Assembly (NCBI RefSeq): GCF_010560025.1
Contig: NZ_SAIY01000002.1
Coordinates: 1 to 64,000, forward strand
Direction of reading: 5' to 3'
Source of the DNA: Verrucosispora sioxanthis
GTDB taxonomy: Bacteria; Actinomycetota; Actinomycetes; Mycobacteriales; Micromonosporaceae
DNA: 64,000 nt
The notes under the pieces were generated by a model, which saw only the letters and a program-made list of their open reading frames with translations, did no database searches and was not told the origin of the DNA. A program made the position numbers and the translations under genes. Of this stretch, positions 47,383 to 58,189 are shown in pieces (the stretch's first letter is position 1; each line of letters starts with the position of its first letter).

Positions 47383-47561
47383 TGGTCCACTCCTCCCCTG
47401 GCCCGGCACGACACTGTGCGGTGGGCCGTGGCGCCATCTTGCCCTACCTCGAAGCGCCATTGTCCGCACCCGACCCCCGCAGGCGCATGTGCCCGCCCCA
47501 CACCCCCTGGACCCGACCAGTGTGGCCGGGACGCAGGAAGCGCCGCCGGCGGCCGGAGAGG

Positions 47562-48083
47562 TCAGGGTTCGCTGCGGGCCGCCTGGATGGCCTGACGGCG
47601 GGCCAGCCGGTGGGCGCGGCGGATCTCCGCCTCGCGCCAGCGCCGCTCGTCCTCCGGCGTCTCCGGCAACACCGGACGCACCGGCCGGGGCGCGCCGCCC
47701 ACCTCGACCCCGACGAAGACGAGGTACGCGGTGGCCACCCGCACCGGCACCTCGTCGGCCGAGTCCCAGCGCTCGGCCATCACCCGGACGCCGACCTCCA
47801 TCGAGGTCTGACCGGTCCAGTTCACCTGGGCGTACGCGTGCACCAGGTCGCCCACCCGGACCGCCTCCGAGAAGACGATCTCGTCGATCGCGGCGGTCAC
47901 CGCCGTACCACCGCTGTGCCGCGCCGCCGCCGCGCCGGCCACGTCGTCGACGAACTTCATCAGCACCCCGCCGTGCACCGTTCCGTACAGGTTCACATCC
48001 ACTGCGGTCATGATCCGGCTGAGGGTTACCCGAGAGTACGAGGTCGGCTTGCCCGGCAGGGCGGTGGCGGGGTGCTCGGTCAT
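47562..48083 (-). CDS. Acyl-CoA thioesterase, hotdog fold
   Basis: The 173-residue protein has the YciA/BACH-type hotdog core: SRIMTAVDVNLYGTVHGGVLMKFVDDVAGAAA with the N-x-x-G-x-x-H-G-G motif, then an ARHSGGTAVTAAIDEIVF strand. It hydrolyses acyl-CoA thioesters in the cytosol; chain length cannot be read. It is near a CoA ligase on the same strand and divergent from the next membrane protein gene across 23 bp. Confidence 0.92.
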   Translation of the reverse strand: MTEHPATALPGKPTSYSRVTLSRIMTAVDVNLYGTVHGGVLMKFVDDVAGAAAARHSGGTAVTAAIDEIVFSEAVRVGDLVHAYAQVNWTGQTSMEVGVRVMAERWDSADEVPVRVATAYLVFVGVEVGGAPRPVRPVLPETPEDERRWREAEIRRAHRLARRQAIQAARSEP

Positions 48084-48094
48084 GTCGGAAACGG

Positions 48095-48100
48095 TACGGT
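48095..48100 (+). promoter_or_regulatory. -10 element of a probable leaderless promoter
   Basis: TACGGT fits TANNNT and ends 6 nt before ATG 48107; no Shine-Dalgarno sequence is present. Confidence 0.45.
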
Positions 48101-48106
48101 GCGCGG

Positions 48107-48760
48107 ATGCGACATCTGTGGAGCTTCCTCGCAGGGCTGGTGGTGGTGCCGGTCACCTGGGTGCTGGTCACCCTCGGTCAGGACGGGTCGGCCGACACCG
48201 TCAACCGGTGGGTGGAGATCGGCACCGCCAACACGGCGAATCTCATCGAGCCTGCCGTGTACCTCGCTGTCGGTGGCATCGTGCTGGGCCTGCTCGGCAC
48301 GCTACGCATCTCACCGCTCGGTCCGCTGGTGGCCGGGCTGCTGCTGGTCACCCCGTACGTCGGACTGTTCGTCTCGCCCTTTCAGGTACGCGAGCGCATC
48401 CCGTCCGACTGGAAGTTTCTCGACGACCCGCTGCCGCTGGCGTTGCCGGTGGAGAACGGCACGCTCTTCCTGGTCGGCATGCTGCTGCTGATCGCGACGT
48501 TCAGCGGGCAACGGTGGCGGCGTTGGCCGGTCGCGGTGCCGCAGCCGGAGTCGGGAACCCTCGACGCGCCGGCGCCGGACCAGACGTTGACCGACTGGTC
48601 ACCGGGCCCGTCGGCGGAACGGGACACCGCGCCGCTGAGCCTGGGCTACCCGGACCCGGAATCGACACCGACCGAGCCGTTGCCCCGGCGTACCGGAGGT
48701 GGGTCGCCCTGGTCGGCACCGCCGGGCAATCTGCCTCGACGCGACGACGCCACCAACTGA
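48107..48760 (+). CDS. Four-helix membrane protein with charged C-terminal tail
   Basis: The 217-residue protein has four hydrophobic segments (about residues 5-24, 48-66, 70-90 and 118-133) and an acidic Pro-rich tail from residue 140. I do not recognise a family. The start is supported by the leaderless promoter at 48095-48100. Confidence 0.7.
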   Translation: MRHLWSFLAGLVVVPVTWVLVTLGQDGSADTVNRWVEIGTANTANLIEPAVYLAVGGIVLGLLGTLRISPLGPLVAGLLLVTPYVGLFVSPFQVRERIPSDWKFLDDPLPLALPVENGTLFLVGMLLLIATFSGQRWRRWPVAVPQPESGTLDAPAPDQTLTDWSPGPSAERDTAPLSLGYPDPESTPTEPLPRRTGGGSPWSAPPGNLPRRDDATN

Positions 48761-48869
48761 TTTCGGCAACTCCGATCGTCGCCTCCGCCCGGCGACCGGG
48801 CGGGCGGAGGCGACCCGCCAGGCGCTACTGTCTGGCTACGTCGTTGGCAGCCTGGGGGTTGGACAAAGC

Positions 48870-49814
48870 ATGGGCGCGTCGGAATTCATGGTGTTCGCAG
48901 GATCAGCCAGTCGAAACCTTGGACGTGCGATCACCGACCGGCTCGATATCGAGTTGGGATCCTCCGAAGTGCTTCACTTCTCCGAGGGAAACCTCTTCGT
49001 CAGAGTGCTGGAAAACGTCCGGGGGCGGGACATCTTCATCGTCCAGGGCACCGCCTTTCCAGCGAATGACAACTTCATGGAGTTGCTCTTCTGGATCGAC
49101 GCCCTGAAGCGGGCCAGTGCCGCGTCGGTGACCGCCGTGATTCCCTACTTCAGCTACGCCAAGGGTGACAAGAAGGACGAGCCGCGGGTGTCCATCCGCG
49201 GACGGGTGTGCGCCGATGCCATTGCTGCGGCGGGAGCGGATCGGGTCGTCACACTGGACCTGCACACTCCCCAGGTGCAAGGGTTCTTCAACATCCCGGT
49301 CGATGATCTGTATTCGTTGCCGGTGCTCTGCGACGCCATCGCGGCGCACAACTTTCACGATCTCGTGGTGGTCGCTCCGGACGCTGGATACGCCAAGAAG
49401 GCACGACAGTGGGCCAATCGCCTGCAGGTGCCCACGGCCATCGCCGACAAGCGACGCGTCGACCACAGCGAAACCGCAGAAATCGTCGAGCTGATCGGCT
49501 CCGTGGAGGGCCGGACGGCGCTTATCGTCGATGACTTCACCATCAGCGCAGGCACTCTTGTCGACGCCGCACGCGTGTTGGTCGACCGGGGCGCGACCAC
49601 GGTGTACGCGGCAGTCAGTCACGCTTTGTTGACCGAGGCTGCGAACGAACGGCTCGACGACAGCCCGATCGAGTGCCTGTTCACGACCGACAGTGTGGAG
49701 ACCCAACCCACCAAACTGGCGGACAAGGTCCAGGTTGTCAGCGTGGCCGGGCTGTTCGCCGAAGCCATTCACCGCATCTCGGCACGGGAGAGCATCTCGG
49801 TGCTCTTCGAGTAG
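48870..49814 (+). CDS. prs: Divergent ribose-phosphate pyrophosphokinase
   Basis: The 314-residue protein is class I PRPP synthetase length. It has AFPANDNFMELLFWIDALKR, VIPYFSYAKGDKKDEPRVSI and the metal/ATP loop LDLHTPQVQGFFN. Some hallmarks differ: the PRPP loop reads VDDFTISAGTL where housekeeping enzymes have DDMIDTGGT-like sequence, and VVVAPDAGYAKKARQWA replaces the usual PDxGGVxRA. Codon use has many A/T-ending codons (GAA, GGA, CTT, TCA) unlike its neighbours, which suggests transfer. A housekeeping prs is expected elsewhere. It could be a specialised paralogue supplying PRPP to a pathway not seen here. The ribosome-binding site before ATG 48870 is weak. Confidence 0.82.
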   Translation: MGASEFMVFAGSASRNLGRAITDRLDIELGSSEVLHFSEGNLFVRVLENVRGRDIFIVQGTAFPANDNFMELLFWIDALKRASAASVTAVIPYFSYAKGDKKDEPRVSIRGRVCADAIAAAGADRVVTLDLHTPQVQGFFNIPVDDLYSLPVLCDAIAAHNFHDLVVVAPDAGYAKKARQWANRLQVPTAIADKRRVDHSETAEIVELIGSVEGRTALIVDDFTISAGTLVDAARVLVDRGATTVYAAVSHALLTEAANERLDDSPIECLFTTDSVETQPTKLADKVQVVSVAGLFAEAIHRISARESISVLFE

Positions 49815-49819
49815 GCTCC

Positions 49820-50983
49820 TCAGCCCTTGAGCAACTGCCGGGCCATGACGATGCGCTGCACCTGGTTCGTACCCTCGTAGATCTGGGTGATCTTGGCGTC
49901 CCGCATCATCCGCTCGACGGGGTAGTCACGGGTGTAGCCGTAGCCGCCGAGCAGTTGGACCGCGTCGGTGGTGATCTCCATCGCGGCGTCCGAGGCGAAG
50001 CACTTGGCCGCCGCGCCGAAGTAGGTCAGATCGGCGTCGCCGCGCTCGGACCGACCGGCCGCCGCGTACGTCAACTGCCGGGCCGCCTCCAGCTTCATGC
50101 CCATGTCGGCGAGCATGAACTGCACGCCCTGGAACTCGGCGACCGCCTTGCCGAACTGCTTGCGCTCGGCGACGTACCCCTTGGCGTAGTCGAGCGCACC
50201 CTGCGCGATGCCGACCGCCTGCGCGGCGATGGTGACCCGGGTGTGGTCCAGGGTCTTCATCGCGGTGGCGAAGCCGGTGCCCTCGGCGCCGATCATCCGG
50301 TCCGCCGGGATCCGGACGTTGTCCAGGTAGACCTCACGGGTCGGCGACCCCTTGATGCCCAACTTCTTCTCCGGCGCGCCGAAGCTCACCCCCGAATCCG
50401 ACTTCTCGACCACGAAGGCGGAGATGCCCCGGGAGCGGGCGGTGGGGTCGGTCGTCGCGAAGACGGTGTAGAACTCCGAGACACCGGCGTTGGTGATCCA
50501 ACGCTTCACGCCGTTGAGCACCCAGTGATCGCCGTCACGTACCGCCCGGGTGGTCATCGCCGCCGCGTCGCTGCCGGCCTCCGGCTCGGAGAGACAGTAC
50601 GAGAACATCGCCTCGCCGGCGGCGACCGGCGTCAGGTAGCGGCGCTTGAGCTCGTCGGATCCGGCCAGCAGCAGCGGCATCGTGCCCAGCTTGTTGACCG
50701 CCGGGATCAGCGAGGAGGAGGCGCAGGCCCGGGCGACCTCCTCGATCACGATCGCCGTGGCCAGCGCGTCCGCACCGGCCCCGCCGTACTCGACCGGGAT
50801 GTGCGGTGCGTGGAAGTCGGCGGCACGTAGTGCGTCGTACGACGCCTTCGGGAACTCACCGGTCTCATCCGCCTCGGCGGCGTGCGGAGCCACCTTCGCC
50901 GCACAGACCTCACGGACCGCTTCCCGGATCGCCTCGTGCTCCTCCGGCAGACGGTACGCGTCGAACGACTGCTCTGCGGCCAT
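49820..50983 (-). CDS. Acyl-CoA dehydrogenase
   Basis: The 387-residue flavoenzyme shows the CoA/FAD signatures YCLSEPEAGSDAAAM and ITNAGVSEFYTVFA, the catalytic-region YEGTNQVQRIVMARQLL at the C-terminus with its Glu, and QLLGGYGYTRDYPVERMMRDAKI. Its location before purE-purK corresponds to fadE25 (Rv3274c) in mycobacteria, separated here by an insertion. It is likely a short- or branched-chain enzyme; chain specificity is not evident. ATG 50983 begins MAAEQSFDAYRLPEEH. Confidence 0.95.
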   Translation of the reverse strand: MAAEQSFDAYRLPEEHEAIREAVREVCAAKVAPHAAEADETGEFPKASYDALRAADFHAPHIPVEYGGAGADALATAIVIEEVARACASSSLIPAVNKLGTMPLLLAGSDELKRRYLTPVAAGEAMFSYCLSEPEAGSDAAAMTTRAVRDGDHWVLNGVKRWITNAGVSEFYTVFATTDPTARSRGISAFVVEKSDSGVSFGAPEKKLGIKGSPTREVYLDNVRIPADRMIGAEGTGFATAMKTLDHTRVTIAAQAVGIAQGALDYAKGYVAERKQFGKAVAEFQGVQFMLADMGMKLEAARQLTYAAAGRSERGDADLTYFGAAAKCFASDAAMEITTDAVQLLGGYGYTRDYPVERMMRDAKITQIYEGTNQVQRIVMARQLLKG

Positions 50984-51233
50984 GTCAGCCCCTCCCCTTC
51001 ACCGCTATCATGCGCAGTCTGTAACGTCGGCTGGACGCCCACCACGCAGACTGAAGGATAACGACCACAGTTCAGGTGATGTTACCGGCGCGTAGGCTGG
51101 GCCATGGCGAAGCTCCGACACCGCTCGGCGATGATGGAACTCAGCAGACGACCCACCCCTGCGGCGCTCACCCTGGCGCCGCGGCGGAACGCGACGCAGC
51201 CACGCGGCGCCAGTGCGAGCGGAGAAGACAGGC

Positions 51234-52661
51234 GTGACCATCCCGTACCCGAACACCCAGCCGGTGCCCGCCATCACAGCGGTCACACCCCCCTCGGGTG
51301 CCTCCCGGCCCCGGGTGACCTTCCTGGGCACCGGCTACCTTGGCGCGACCTATGCCATCTGTTACGCCGAACTCGGCTACGAGGTGCTCGGCTTCGACGT
51401 CGACGCGGACAAGATCGCAAAGCTGAACGCGGGCGAGGTGCCGATCCACGAGCCCGGCCTCGACGAACTGCTGCGGCGCAACCTCGCCGCCGGCCGGCTG
51501 CGCTTCAGCACCGACATCGCCGAGACCGCCGACTTCGGTGACGTGCACTTCATCTGCGTCGGCACTCCGCAACGGGCCGACGGGATGGGCGCCGACCTGT
51601 CGTACGTCGAGGCGTCGGTCACCGGCCTGGCCCAGCACCTGACCCGCAAGGCGCTGATCGTCGGCAAGTCCACCGTCCCGGTCGGCACCGCCGAGTGGGT
51701 GGAGCAGCTCGTCGGCAAACACAGCCCGGCCGACCTCGGCGTCGAGGTCGCCTGGAGCCCCGAGTTCCTCCAGGAGGGCTTCGCCGTCGACGACGTGCTG
51801 CGCCCCAACCGCATCGTCGTCGGGGTCAAGAGCGAGTGGGCCAACGGCATGCTCTACGCCGCCCACAAGGGCGTGTTCGATCTCGCCGCCACCGAGGACC
51901 GGGAAGTACCGCTGGTCGTCACCGACTTCGCCACCGCCGAACTGGTCAAGGTCGCCGCGAACGCCTTCCTGGCCACCAAGATCTCCTTCATCAACGCCAT
52001 GGCTGAGGTCTGCGAGGCCTCCGGCGGCGACGTCACCCAGCTCGCCAAGGCCATCGGCTACGACCCGCGCATCGGCAACCGCTTCCTCCAGGCCGGCCTC
52101 GGCTTCGGCGGCGCCTGCCTGCCCAAGGACATCCGTGCCTTCCAGGCCCGGGCCCAGGAACTCGGAGCCGGCGAAGCCCTCCGCTTCCTGCACGAGGTCG
52201 ACCTGATCAACCTGCGTCGCCGTACCCGCGTCCTGAACCTCGCCGCCGAGCTGCTCGGCCGCCGCTCCGGCCCCGCCGGCCCGGACCTGTCCGGCACCCG
52301 CATCGCCGTGCTCGGCGCCACCTTCAAACCCAACACCGACGACGTACGCGACGCCCCCGCCCTGGCCGTCGCCGCCCTGCTGCACAAGGCCGGCGCCGAT
52401 GTCCACGTCTACGACCCCGAGGGCATGGAGAACGCCCGCCGCGCGGTGCCGGAACTCACCTACGAACCCGACATCGCCAAGGCGGTCACCGACGCCGACC
52501 TGGTCTGCGTCCTCACCGAATGGGCCGACTTCCGCAACGCCGATCCCGGCCTCCTCGGCGACCTCGTCGCCGGTCGCCGCATCGTCGACGCCCGCAACTG
52601 CCTCGACCCGGCCCTGTGGACCCAGGCCGGCTGGGAGTACCGGGGCATGGGGCGTCCGTGA
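51234..52661 (+). CDS. ugd: UDP-glucose/GDP-mannose dehydrogenase family protein
   Basis: The 475-residue enzyme oxidises a nucleotide sugar to its uronic acid using NAD. It has TFLGTGYLGATYAICYAELG (Rossmann loop), SPEFLQEGFAVDDVLRPNRI, the active-site Cys in GLGFGGACLPKDIRAF, and the C-terminal ATFKPNTDDVRDAPAL. UDP-glucose is the usual substrate, but GDP-mannose cannot be excluded. I chose GTG 51234 because GGAG stands nine bases upstream; an in-frame start at 51213 is possible. Confidence 0.92.
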   Translation: MTIPYPNTQPVPAITAVTPPSGASRPRVTFLGTGYLGATYAICYAELGYEVLGFDVDADKIAKLNAGEVPIHEPGLDELLRRNLAAGRLRFSTDIAETADFGDVHFICVGTPQRADGMGADLSYVEASVTGLAQHLTRKALIVGKSTVPVGTAEWVEQLVGKHSPADLGVEVAWSPEFLQEGFAVDDVLRPNRIVVGVKSEWANGMLYAAHKGVFDLAATEDREVPLVVTDFATAELVKVAANAFLATKISFINAMAEVCEASGGDVTQLAKAIGYDPRIGNRFLQAGLGFGGACLPKDIRAFQARAQELGAGEALRFLHEVDLINLRRRTRVLNLAAELLGRRSGPAGPDLSGTRIAVLGATFKPNTDDVRDAPALAVAALLHKAGADVHVYDPEGMENARRAVPELTYEPDIAKAVTDADLVCVLTEWADFRNADPGLLGDLVAGRRIVDARNCLDPALWTQAGWEYRGMGRP

Positions 52662-52771
52662 TCCCATCCTGTGGTGATGTTGGCGGTTGACCCGCCGACA
52701 ACTGTCGAATTCCCGGCCCGCTTTGGGCATGCTGCGACAGTGGGATTCCACAGTGCGGGTGGAGGGGTGTC

Positions 52772-55700
52772 GTGGCGAGCTTTCAGTGCCCTTCGTGCGG
52801 CCGGGAGATCAAACCGGCGGTTCGCTGCCCGCACTGCGGTGCGCACCAGCCACAATGGGCCGAGCACCTGGCGGAGATCGAACGATCCATCGCGGAGTTG
52901 AAGGCCCGCGAGGCCGCCATTGCCAGCGAACAACGGCAGCTAGCCGCGAAGATGCAGGCCGCACTCTTCCAGCGGGACATCCTCTCGCACGCCGGCAGCC
53001 AGGGGGACGAGCGGATCCGGCAGGCCACCCGCCCCCGCCGCGTGCTACGCCGCCGGCCGCCGCGCCGCCCAACGTCCGAGGACGCCTCGCCGCCCCGCGA
53101 CGGTGCGACCCCGCCGCCCCGGGTACCCCGGCAGGGCGCGGCCGGCACCCAGGGGCCACCGCCACCGACCGAACCGGTCTGGCTGGACGCCGACGATCCT
53201 GAGCACCCGCCGGAGGCCTCCTCCCGGGAGGTCCAGAACATCCCGCTCGGTCTCGGCGCGCTGCTGCTCGGCGTCGCCGCCGTGGTGTTCGCCGTGGTCG
53301 CCACCAGCTCGATGGACGCGTTGGCCCGGCTGGGCATTCTGCTGCTCGCGACGGTGCTCATGTTGCTCGCCCCGCCGGTACTGGTCCGGCGCGGGCTGAC
53401 CTCCACGGCCGAGACCATCGCCGCCGTGGGTCTGCTCCTGGTGCCCCTCGCCGGGTACGCGTTGTGGGCCGTGGACCGGATCGGCAACGGCGGCGCCTCC
53501 GGTGCCGTCTTCGCCGGCGTGATCTTCGCGGTCACCGCTGCCGTCGCGGTCGGCTACGCCGGGTGGACCAGGCTGCGCGCGCCCCGGTTCGCCACCGTGC
53601 TGGCCGCCCAGCCAGTGGTGCCACTGCTCGCGTACGACCGGATCACCGGTCCGGCGGGCTGGGCGCTGGTGCTGACCGTGGTGGCGCTGCTCGACCTGTG
53701 GTTGGCCCGCTCCCCGGTCACCGTGGAGCAGCCGGTCACCGACGGCCCCGGCCGGTCGGGTGCCCCCCGGCAGCGGTCGGCCCAGCAGAGCCAGGTTGAC
53801 GGTAGGCCGGAGGCGGCGCCGGAGGAGAGCGGCGAACTGCTGGATCCCGTCGGCGGCAGCGCGACCGCGCCGACCCGACCGGTGCCGGGGTTGCGGGAAC
53901 TGACCTGGGTGCTGCACGGGGTGGCGGTCGCCCTCGCCCTGGCGTACGCGGTGACCGCCCTGCTGCGGACCACCACCGTGCCGGGCGCGACCGGCGCCGG
54001 CCTGGTGCTGCTCCTCGCCGCCGCCGTCTGCCTGGCCGGGACGCTTGTGCTCCGCCGCCCACCCCTACCCGACCTGGGCGCGGGTGTGTTCACCCTCGCC
54101 GTCATCGGCGCCCTGGGGCGGATCGCCTCGGTGGCGTTCCCCGGCCGAGCCCTGCTGTTGATCGCCCTGGTCATCACGGTCACCGGTCTCGCGGTCCGGG
54201 CGGTACCCGAGTCCGCCCGCCGGGGACCACAACTGGCCTCCGCGGTGGCGCTCACGGTCAGCGGGGTGGTGGTCGCCGGCAGCGCACTGCGTGCCGGCAT
54301 CGCCCCGATCCAGGCGGCACTGCCGGCCTGGGCGGCGGACCTCGACCGGTACCCGGCCGAGCTGGCCGCCGCCGTGGGACCGGCCGCCTGGCAGCTCGCG
54401 GCCAGCGCCTTCCTGCTGACCGTGGCCGCGGTGCTGGCCCCTACCCTCGGAGATCCGCCGCGAGTTCGCGGTGACCGGTGCCGCGCTCACCGCGCTGGCC
54501 GTACCGGCCTCCTTCGGGTTGGCCTGGACGTACGCGCCGTGGCCGATGGTGCTGACCGCGATCGGCATCGGAGCGGCCGGCCTCTCCGCCCGGACCCCCG
54601 AGCCGCGTTGGCGCACGCGGTGGCCGCCGCCACGGTCGGGCTGGCCGGTGCCGGCGCGGCCCTCGCCCGGCCGGCGTTGACCGCCGCCGTGCTGCTCACC
54701 CTCGTCGTGGCCGGCACGCTGATCGCCGCCGCTCCCCGGATCCGGCTCGCCCCGGCGGCGGCGGACACCGTCTCGGCCTGGGCCGCCGGAGGTGCCGCCT
54801 TCGCGCTGCCCGGAGCGGTGGCCGCCTTCGTGGCAGCGACCCTGCCGGTGGATGACACGCCGACCCCGGCGAGCCTGCGCGAGGCGACCGTGCCGGTGCT
54901 CGCGGCGAGCTTCCTCGCCGTGTGTGTCACGCTCGGTTACGCCGCCCTCGTGCAGGTGTCGCAGCGTCAGATCCCGGTCCCGCTGTCGGTGGGCACCGGT
55001 CTGGGCGCGTTGCTGGTCGCCGCGGCCGGATTCGGCGCACCGGGGGCCACCGTGGCGGATGCCTGGGTCGGCGCGCTGCTGCTGGTCGCCGCAGTACTCC
55101 TCTTCCTGGCTCCCTCGATCGACACCGGCCGCCGTTCCGATCTCACCCTCGACGGCTCCGACCTGGCGACCGCCGCGGTGACCGCCGCGCTGGTCGCCAC
55201 CCTGCTGCGGATCGGCACGGTGCTCGCACCGAGCGGGCAGCTCGCCGTCGCCGCCGCGCTGGTCCTGATCGTCGCCGTGGCGGCCCGGGCGATGCCCGAG
55301 GAGTGGCGTCGCGGGCCGGTGCTCGGCCTCACCATCGGTGGCGTGCTGATCGGGCTGTTGGCCGGCTGGATGGCGCTGCGCGGTGGTCTCGGTGTGCTGG
55401 CCACCCCCGGCCCGATCTGGAACGGCGACCTCAGCGGTTGGCCGGCCGCGCCCACCGGCGGCACGACGTGGCAGGGCCCGATCGCTCTGGTGCTGCTCGC
55501 GATCGCGGCGGGGATTCTGCTGCCACCACCCTGGCGCTACGACGTGGCCGGCGTGGCGGTGGTGCTCGCCACCATCGGCGCTCCCGCCGCGTTCGACCTT
55601 GCCTGGTGGTCGCCGGTCCTGATCGGCGGCATGGTCGCCACCATCTTCGGGATGGCCGCGGTCGCCACGATCGATCCTCGGGCGGCGCTGTCCCGGATCA

Positions 55701-57689
55701 CGGTGGCCGGGGTGGTCGCGTTGCACGCGGCCGGCGCCGGCCTGGTGCGGCCGTGGACGACCGCCCTGGCCCTGGGCAGCATCGTGCTGATCGGCGCGGT
55801 GGTGGCCGCGCTGGCCCGTAACCTGGCCGAGCCGCTCGTCGAGGACATCGAGGCGGAGGGCATGCCGCCGCACCTGGCGCAGATCGGTGGTGCGGGTGTG
55901 GGCGCGGCGCTGTTGGCGTTGCCGGGTGCCACCGCCGCCCTCGCCGTCGAGTTCGGCCACGCCCCGCAGGTGGTGCTCACCGCCGGCCTGGCCGCATCCA
56001 GTCTCGGCCTGGCCGCGGTGGCGGCGGCCCGTCGGCAGGTTCCCAGTACCTGCCCTGGGCCAGCGCCGGGGTGGTCGGCGGGGCGAGCGTGACCGCGCTC
56101 GCCGCCGTCCCGATCGCCGTGCCCGTCGGTGTCTACGCCGCTGCGGCGGCACTGCTCGGTGTGCTCGCCGAACTGGTACGCGGGGCGACCGAGCCGCCGG
56201 CCGGCGCGGCTCAACCGGTGCGCCGTTGGACCGTGCTGCTGGACGGGGCGCTGCGCCGACTGCCCGACGACAACCGGCGCCGGTGGCGGGTCAGCCCGGC
56301 CGCCGGTGCGCTGGCCGCCGCCGCCGTGCCGACCGTCCTGGCCCTGGTCTCCATCGCACCAGCGCTGATCGCGGCCCTCGTCGACCCGCACCGCACCGTC
56401 GGCCGGATCTGGCAGGGCCACCAGCGGTCCTGCTCGACCCGCCGCCGGCAGCGGTCAATCCGACCCATGTGCTCACCGCGTTGCTGCTCACCGCGACGGC
56501 GGCCCTGGCCGCGACCGGGTTCAGCGGTGGCCGCCGGTCCCGGGCCGTGCCGGTGGTGCTGCCCGGCGCCGCCGTCACCCTGCTCATCGCCCCGATCGCG
56601 CTGGGCGGCGGCTGGCCGACGAGCACCCTGTCGGCGCTGGCGGTGTTCACCATCTCGATGCTGGGGCTGGCGCTGACGCCGCCACCGGCCCTGGTGGAAC
56701 GGGCCCGCTCGTTGCGACTGGCCCGGGTGCTGGTCTTCCTGATCGGGCTGGCGGCGGGCGGGGCCGGCCTCGCCGGCAGCCTCGCCACCCGGGAGCTGAC
56801 CCTGTTCACGCTCGGTGGTGCGGTCGGGGTCGGGCTGGTGGCCGCCCTCTACGGCCTCACCTCCCGGGCCCGGCTGCTCGGCTGGCTGTTCGCCTCGCTG
56901 ATGGCGCAACTGTTCGTGCTCACCGCCGGTCTGGTGGCCGGGCTCGCCCCGGTCTGGTCGGCGTTCGGGGTGCTGGCGGTCGGCGCGGCGTTGCAGGTCT
57001 TCTCCGCCACTCTGCCCCGGCTCCGCCGTCCGGAGGCACGTCGCGAGGCGGCGACCGTGGAGTGGAGCGGCCACGCCGCCGCGCTGATCGCCCTGGCGCT
57101 GGCCTTCGACTCACCTCGGCACATCGCCGCACTGCTCGCCGCCTGGGGTGCGGTCCTCGGCCTCGCGGCGACCCGGCCAGGCCGCCGGCCGGCGGAGCGA
57201 CGGATCCTGTTCTGGGCGGTGGTGCTCTGCGAGATCACCGCCTGGTGGATCCTGATGCGGGTCGCCGAGGTGGCCCTGCCCGAGGCGTACACGCTGCCGT
57301 TCGCCGCGCTGGCCCTGCTGGTCGGAGTGCTTGAGCTACGGCAGCGCACCGACCTGAGTAGCTGGGTGGCGTACGGACCGGCGCTGCTCGCCGCGTTCGT
57401 GCCGACCCTGGCGATCGTGCTGGCCACCGATTCGAGCACCATGCGCCAGGTGCTGCTGCTCCTCGGTGCGGTCGCGGTGCTGGTCTTCGGCTCGATGACC
57501 CAGCAGCAGGCACCGGTGATCGTCGGTGCGGTGGTCACCGCCATCGCGGCGGTGCACGCGCTGTTCAGCCTCGGACCGTGGCTGGCGCTGATCCCGGTCG
57601 GCTTCCTGCTGCTGATCCTCGGCGCCAGCAACGAACGTCGACGCCGCGCCCAGGAACGCCTACAGACCGCGCTACGCGGCATGCGCTGA
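52772..57689 (+). CDS. Very large zinc-ribbon polytopic membrane protein (four apparent frameshifts)
   Basis: GTG 52772 follows GGAGGGG. The N-terminus is a zinc ribbon (CPSCGREIKPAVRCPHCG), then a coiled coil (EIERSIAELKAREAAIASEQ), a basic Pro-rich linker and, from about residue 155, dozens of hydrophobic segments to the end. It resembles actinobacterial membrane proteins annotated with an SCO7613 C-terminal domain; function unknown. Frame breaks at G runs near 54449 (two missing), 54605, 56038 and 56415 (one each) restore a continuous protein of about 1640 residues, with sensible sequence across joints such as GRIWQGPPAVLLD. Alternating repeats like VVLLIAVAARAMPEEWRRGPVLG and ITVTGLAVRAVPESARRGPQL suggest internal duplication. 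Confidence 0.7.
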
Positions 57690-57697
57690 GTGTGGCG

Positions 57698-58189
57698 TCA
57701 GGCCAGGGAGGCGCGGAGTGCGGCGTCCTTTTCGGCGACCAACTGCTCCAGGTCTGCCTGGTACGCCGACATCCGGTCGAGCAGGGCGCGGTCGGCGGTG
57801 GCGAGGATGCGGACGGCGAGCAGCCCGGCGTTACGGGCATTGCCGATGGACACGGTCGCCACCGGCACACCGGCGGGCATCTGCACGATCGACAACAGCG
57901 AATCCATGCCGTCGAGGTGCTTCAACGGCACCGGTACGCCGATCACCGGCAGCGGGGTCACCGAGGCGACCATGCCGGGCAGCGCCGCCGCGCCACCGGC
58001 CCCGGCGATTATCACCTTGAGTCCCCGATCGGCGGCCGCCCGACCATAGTCGATCATCTTGACCGGGGTGCGGTGCGCCGAGACCACCTCGACCTCGTAC
58101 GACACCTCGAACTCGGCGAGTACCTCGGCGGCGGCCCTCATCGTCGGCCAGTCCGAGTCGCTCCCCATGATCACACCGACCGTGCTCAC
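57698..58189 (-). CDS. purE: N5-carboxyaminoimidazole ribonucleotide mutase
   Basis: The 163-residue class I PurE converts N5-CAIR to CAIR in purine synthesis. It has [26 protein letters not shown] with the catalytic His, and [18 protein letters not shown] and [24 protein letters not shown] 58189 overlaps the purK stop, as expected for the coupled pair. Confidence 0.97.
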   Translation of the reverse strand: MSTVGVIMGSDSDWPTMRAAAEVLAEFEVSYEVEVVSAHRTPVKMIDYGRAAADRGLKVIIAGAGGAAALPGMVASVTPLPVIGVPVPLKHLDGMDSLLSIVQMPAGVPVATVSIGNARNAGLLAVRILATADRALLDRMSAYQADLEQLVAEKDAALRASLA

